Below, one piece after another: positions 63,935-64,000 of a stretch of DNA of 64,000 nucleotides; the stretch's first letter is position 1; each line of letters begins with the position of its first letter. A program made the translations under genes and the position numbers. Source of the stretch: Fragum whitleyi (Eukaryota > Mollusca > Bivalvia > Cardiida > Cardiidae); assembly GCA_948146395.1 (NCBI GenBank), contig OX411559.1:32518708-32582707 (forward strand), given 5' to 3'. Below the pieces are notes generated by a model. It did not search any database. It had not been told where the DNA came from and saw nothing but the letters and a program-made list of their open reading frames with translations.

Positions 63935-64000
63935 GCCGCCGTCATAGCACAGTTCATTGTGCATCTGCCTGTCTATCACAAGGTCCTTGGTTCGATCTCC
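63935..64000 (+). mobile_element. tRNA-derived SINE head, cut by window end
   Basis: GCCGCCGTCATAGCACAG (box A region) and GGTTCGATCTCC (box B) match the head of the SINEs at 32800 and 39631, in plus orientation. It starts 12 bases after the exon 6 splice donor. Confidence 0.8.

Overview
The window is non-viral eukaryotic nuclear DNA. It is AT-rich, has intron-containing genes with GT-AG junctions, tRNA-derived SINEs with target-site duplications, and very many short inverted-repeat (MITE-like) transposons and tandem repeats. The repeat style, together with a nuclear-receptor gene, suggests an invertebrate and most likely a bivalve mollusc; the species cannot be named from the sequence. Most of the 64 kb is repeats. 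The supportable genes are one transposase, three members of a cysteine-rich protein family, and the 5' part of one multi-exon nuclear-receptor-like gene.

Layout. 1-5.9 kb: a Mutator-like transposase gene (minus strand) between two 471-bp direct repeats. 7.3-9.7 kb: a GA microsatellite and copies of an abundant MITE family. 11.1-11.9 kb: a large Cys-rich gene (minus). 12.9-18.0 kb: SINE pieces, a 200-bp AATC array, a TTAA-flanked MITE and two arrays of about 170-bp tandem repeats. 18.9-31.3 kb (copy A) and 32.4-41.5 kb (copy B): a direct segmental duplication. Each copy carries one intact 165-residue Cys-rich gene on the minus strand. The copies differ by clean transposon insertions, so each shows the empty site of the other. 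The largest is a 4.49-kb element in copy A (26282-30772), built around palindromes of GGGGACAGGTTACCCC. 42-48.5 kb: MITEs and tRNA-like repeat fragments, no gene seen. 48.5-54.2 kb: a three-level nest, with an old repeat split by a 4.9-kb hAT-like element that is itself split by a 2.5-kb foldback element with about 800-bp arms. 55.4-63.9 kb: six exons (plus strand) of a gene with a nuclear-receptor ligand-binding domain, running off the right edge.

How the parts relate. The Cys-rich genes share a start region (TTQP motif), a splice acceptor a few to about 50 bases before the ATG, and a Cys-dense tail; two of them arose by the segmental duplication. The receptor gene has phase-compatible exons throughout. 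The visible part has an acidic and basic N-terminal region, an Asn/Gln-rich region with three 26-residue repeats, and then ligand-binding-domain helices, with no recognisable zinc-finger DNA-binding domain in between. One of its introns is mostly a 63-bp minisatellite. No CRISPR array, rRNA gene or convincing functional tRNA gene was seen.
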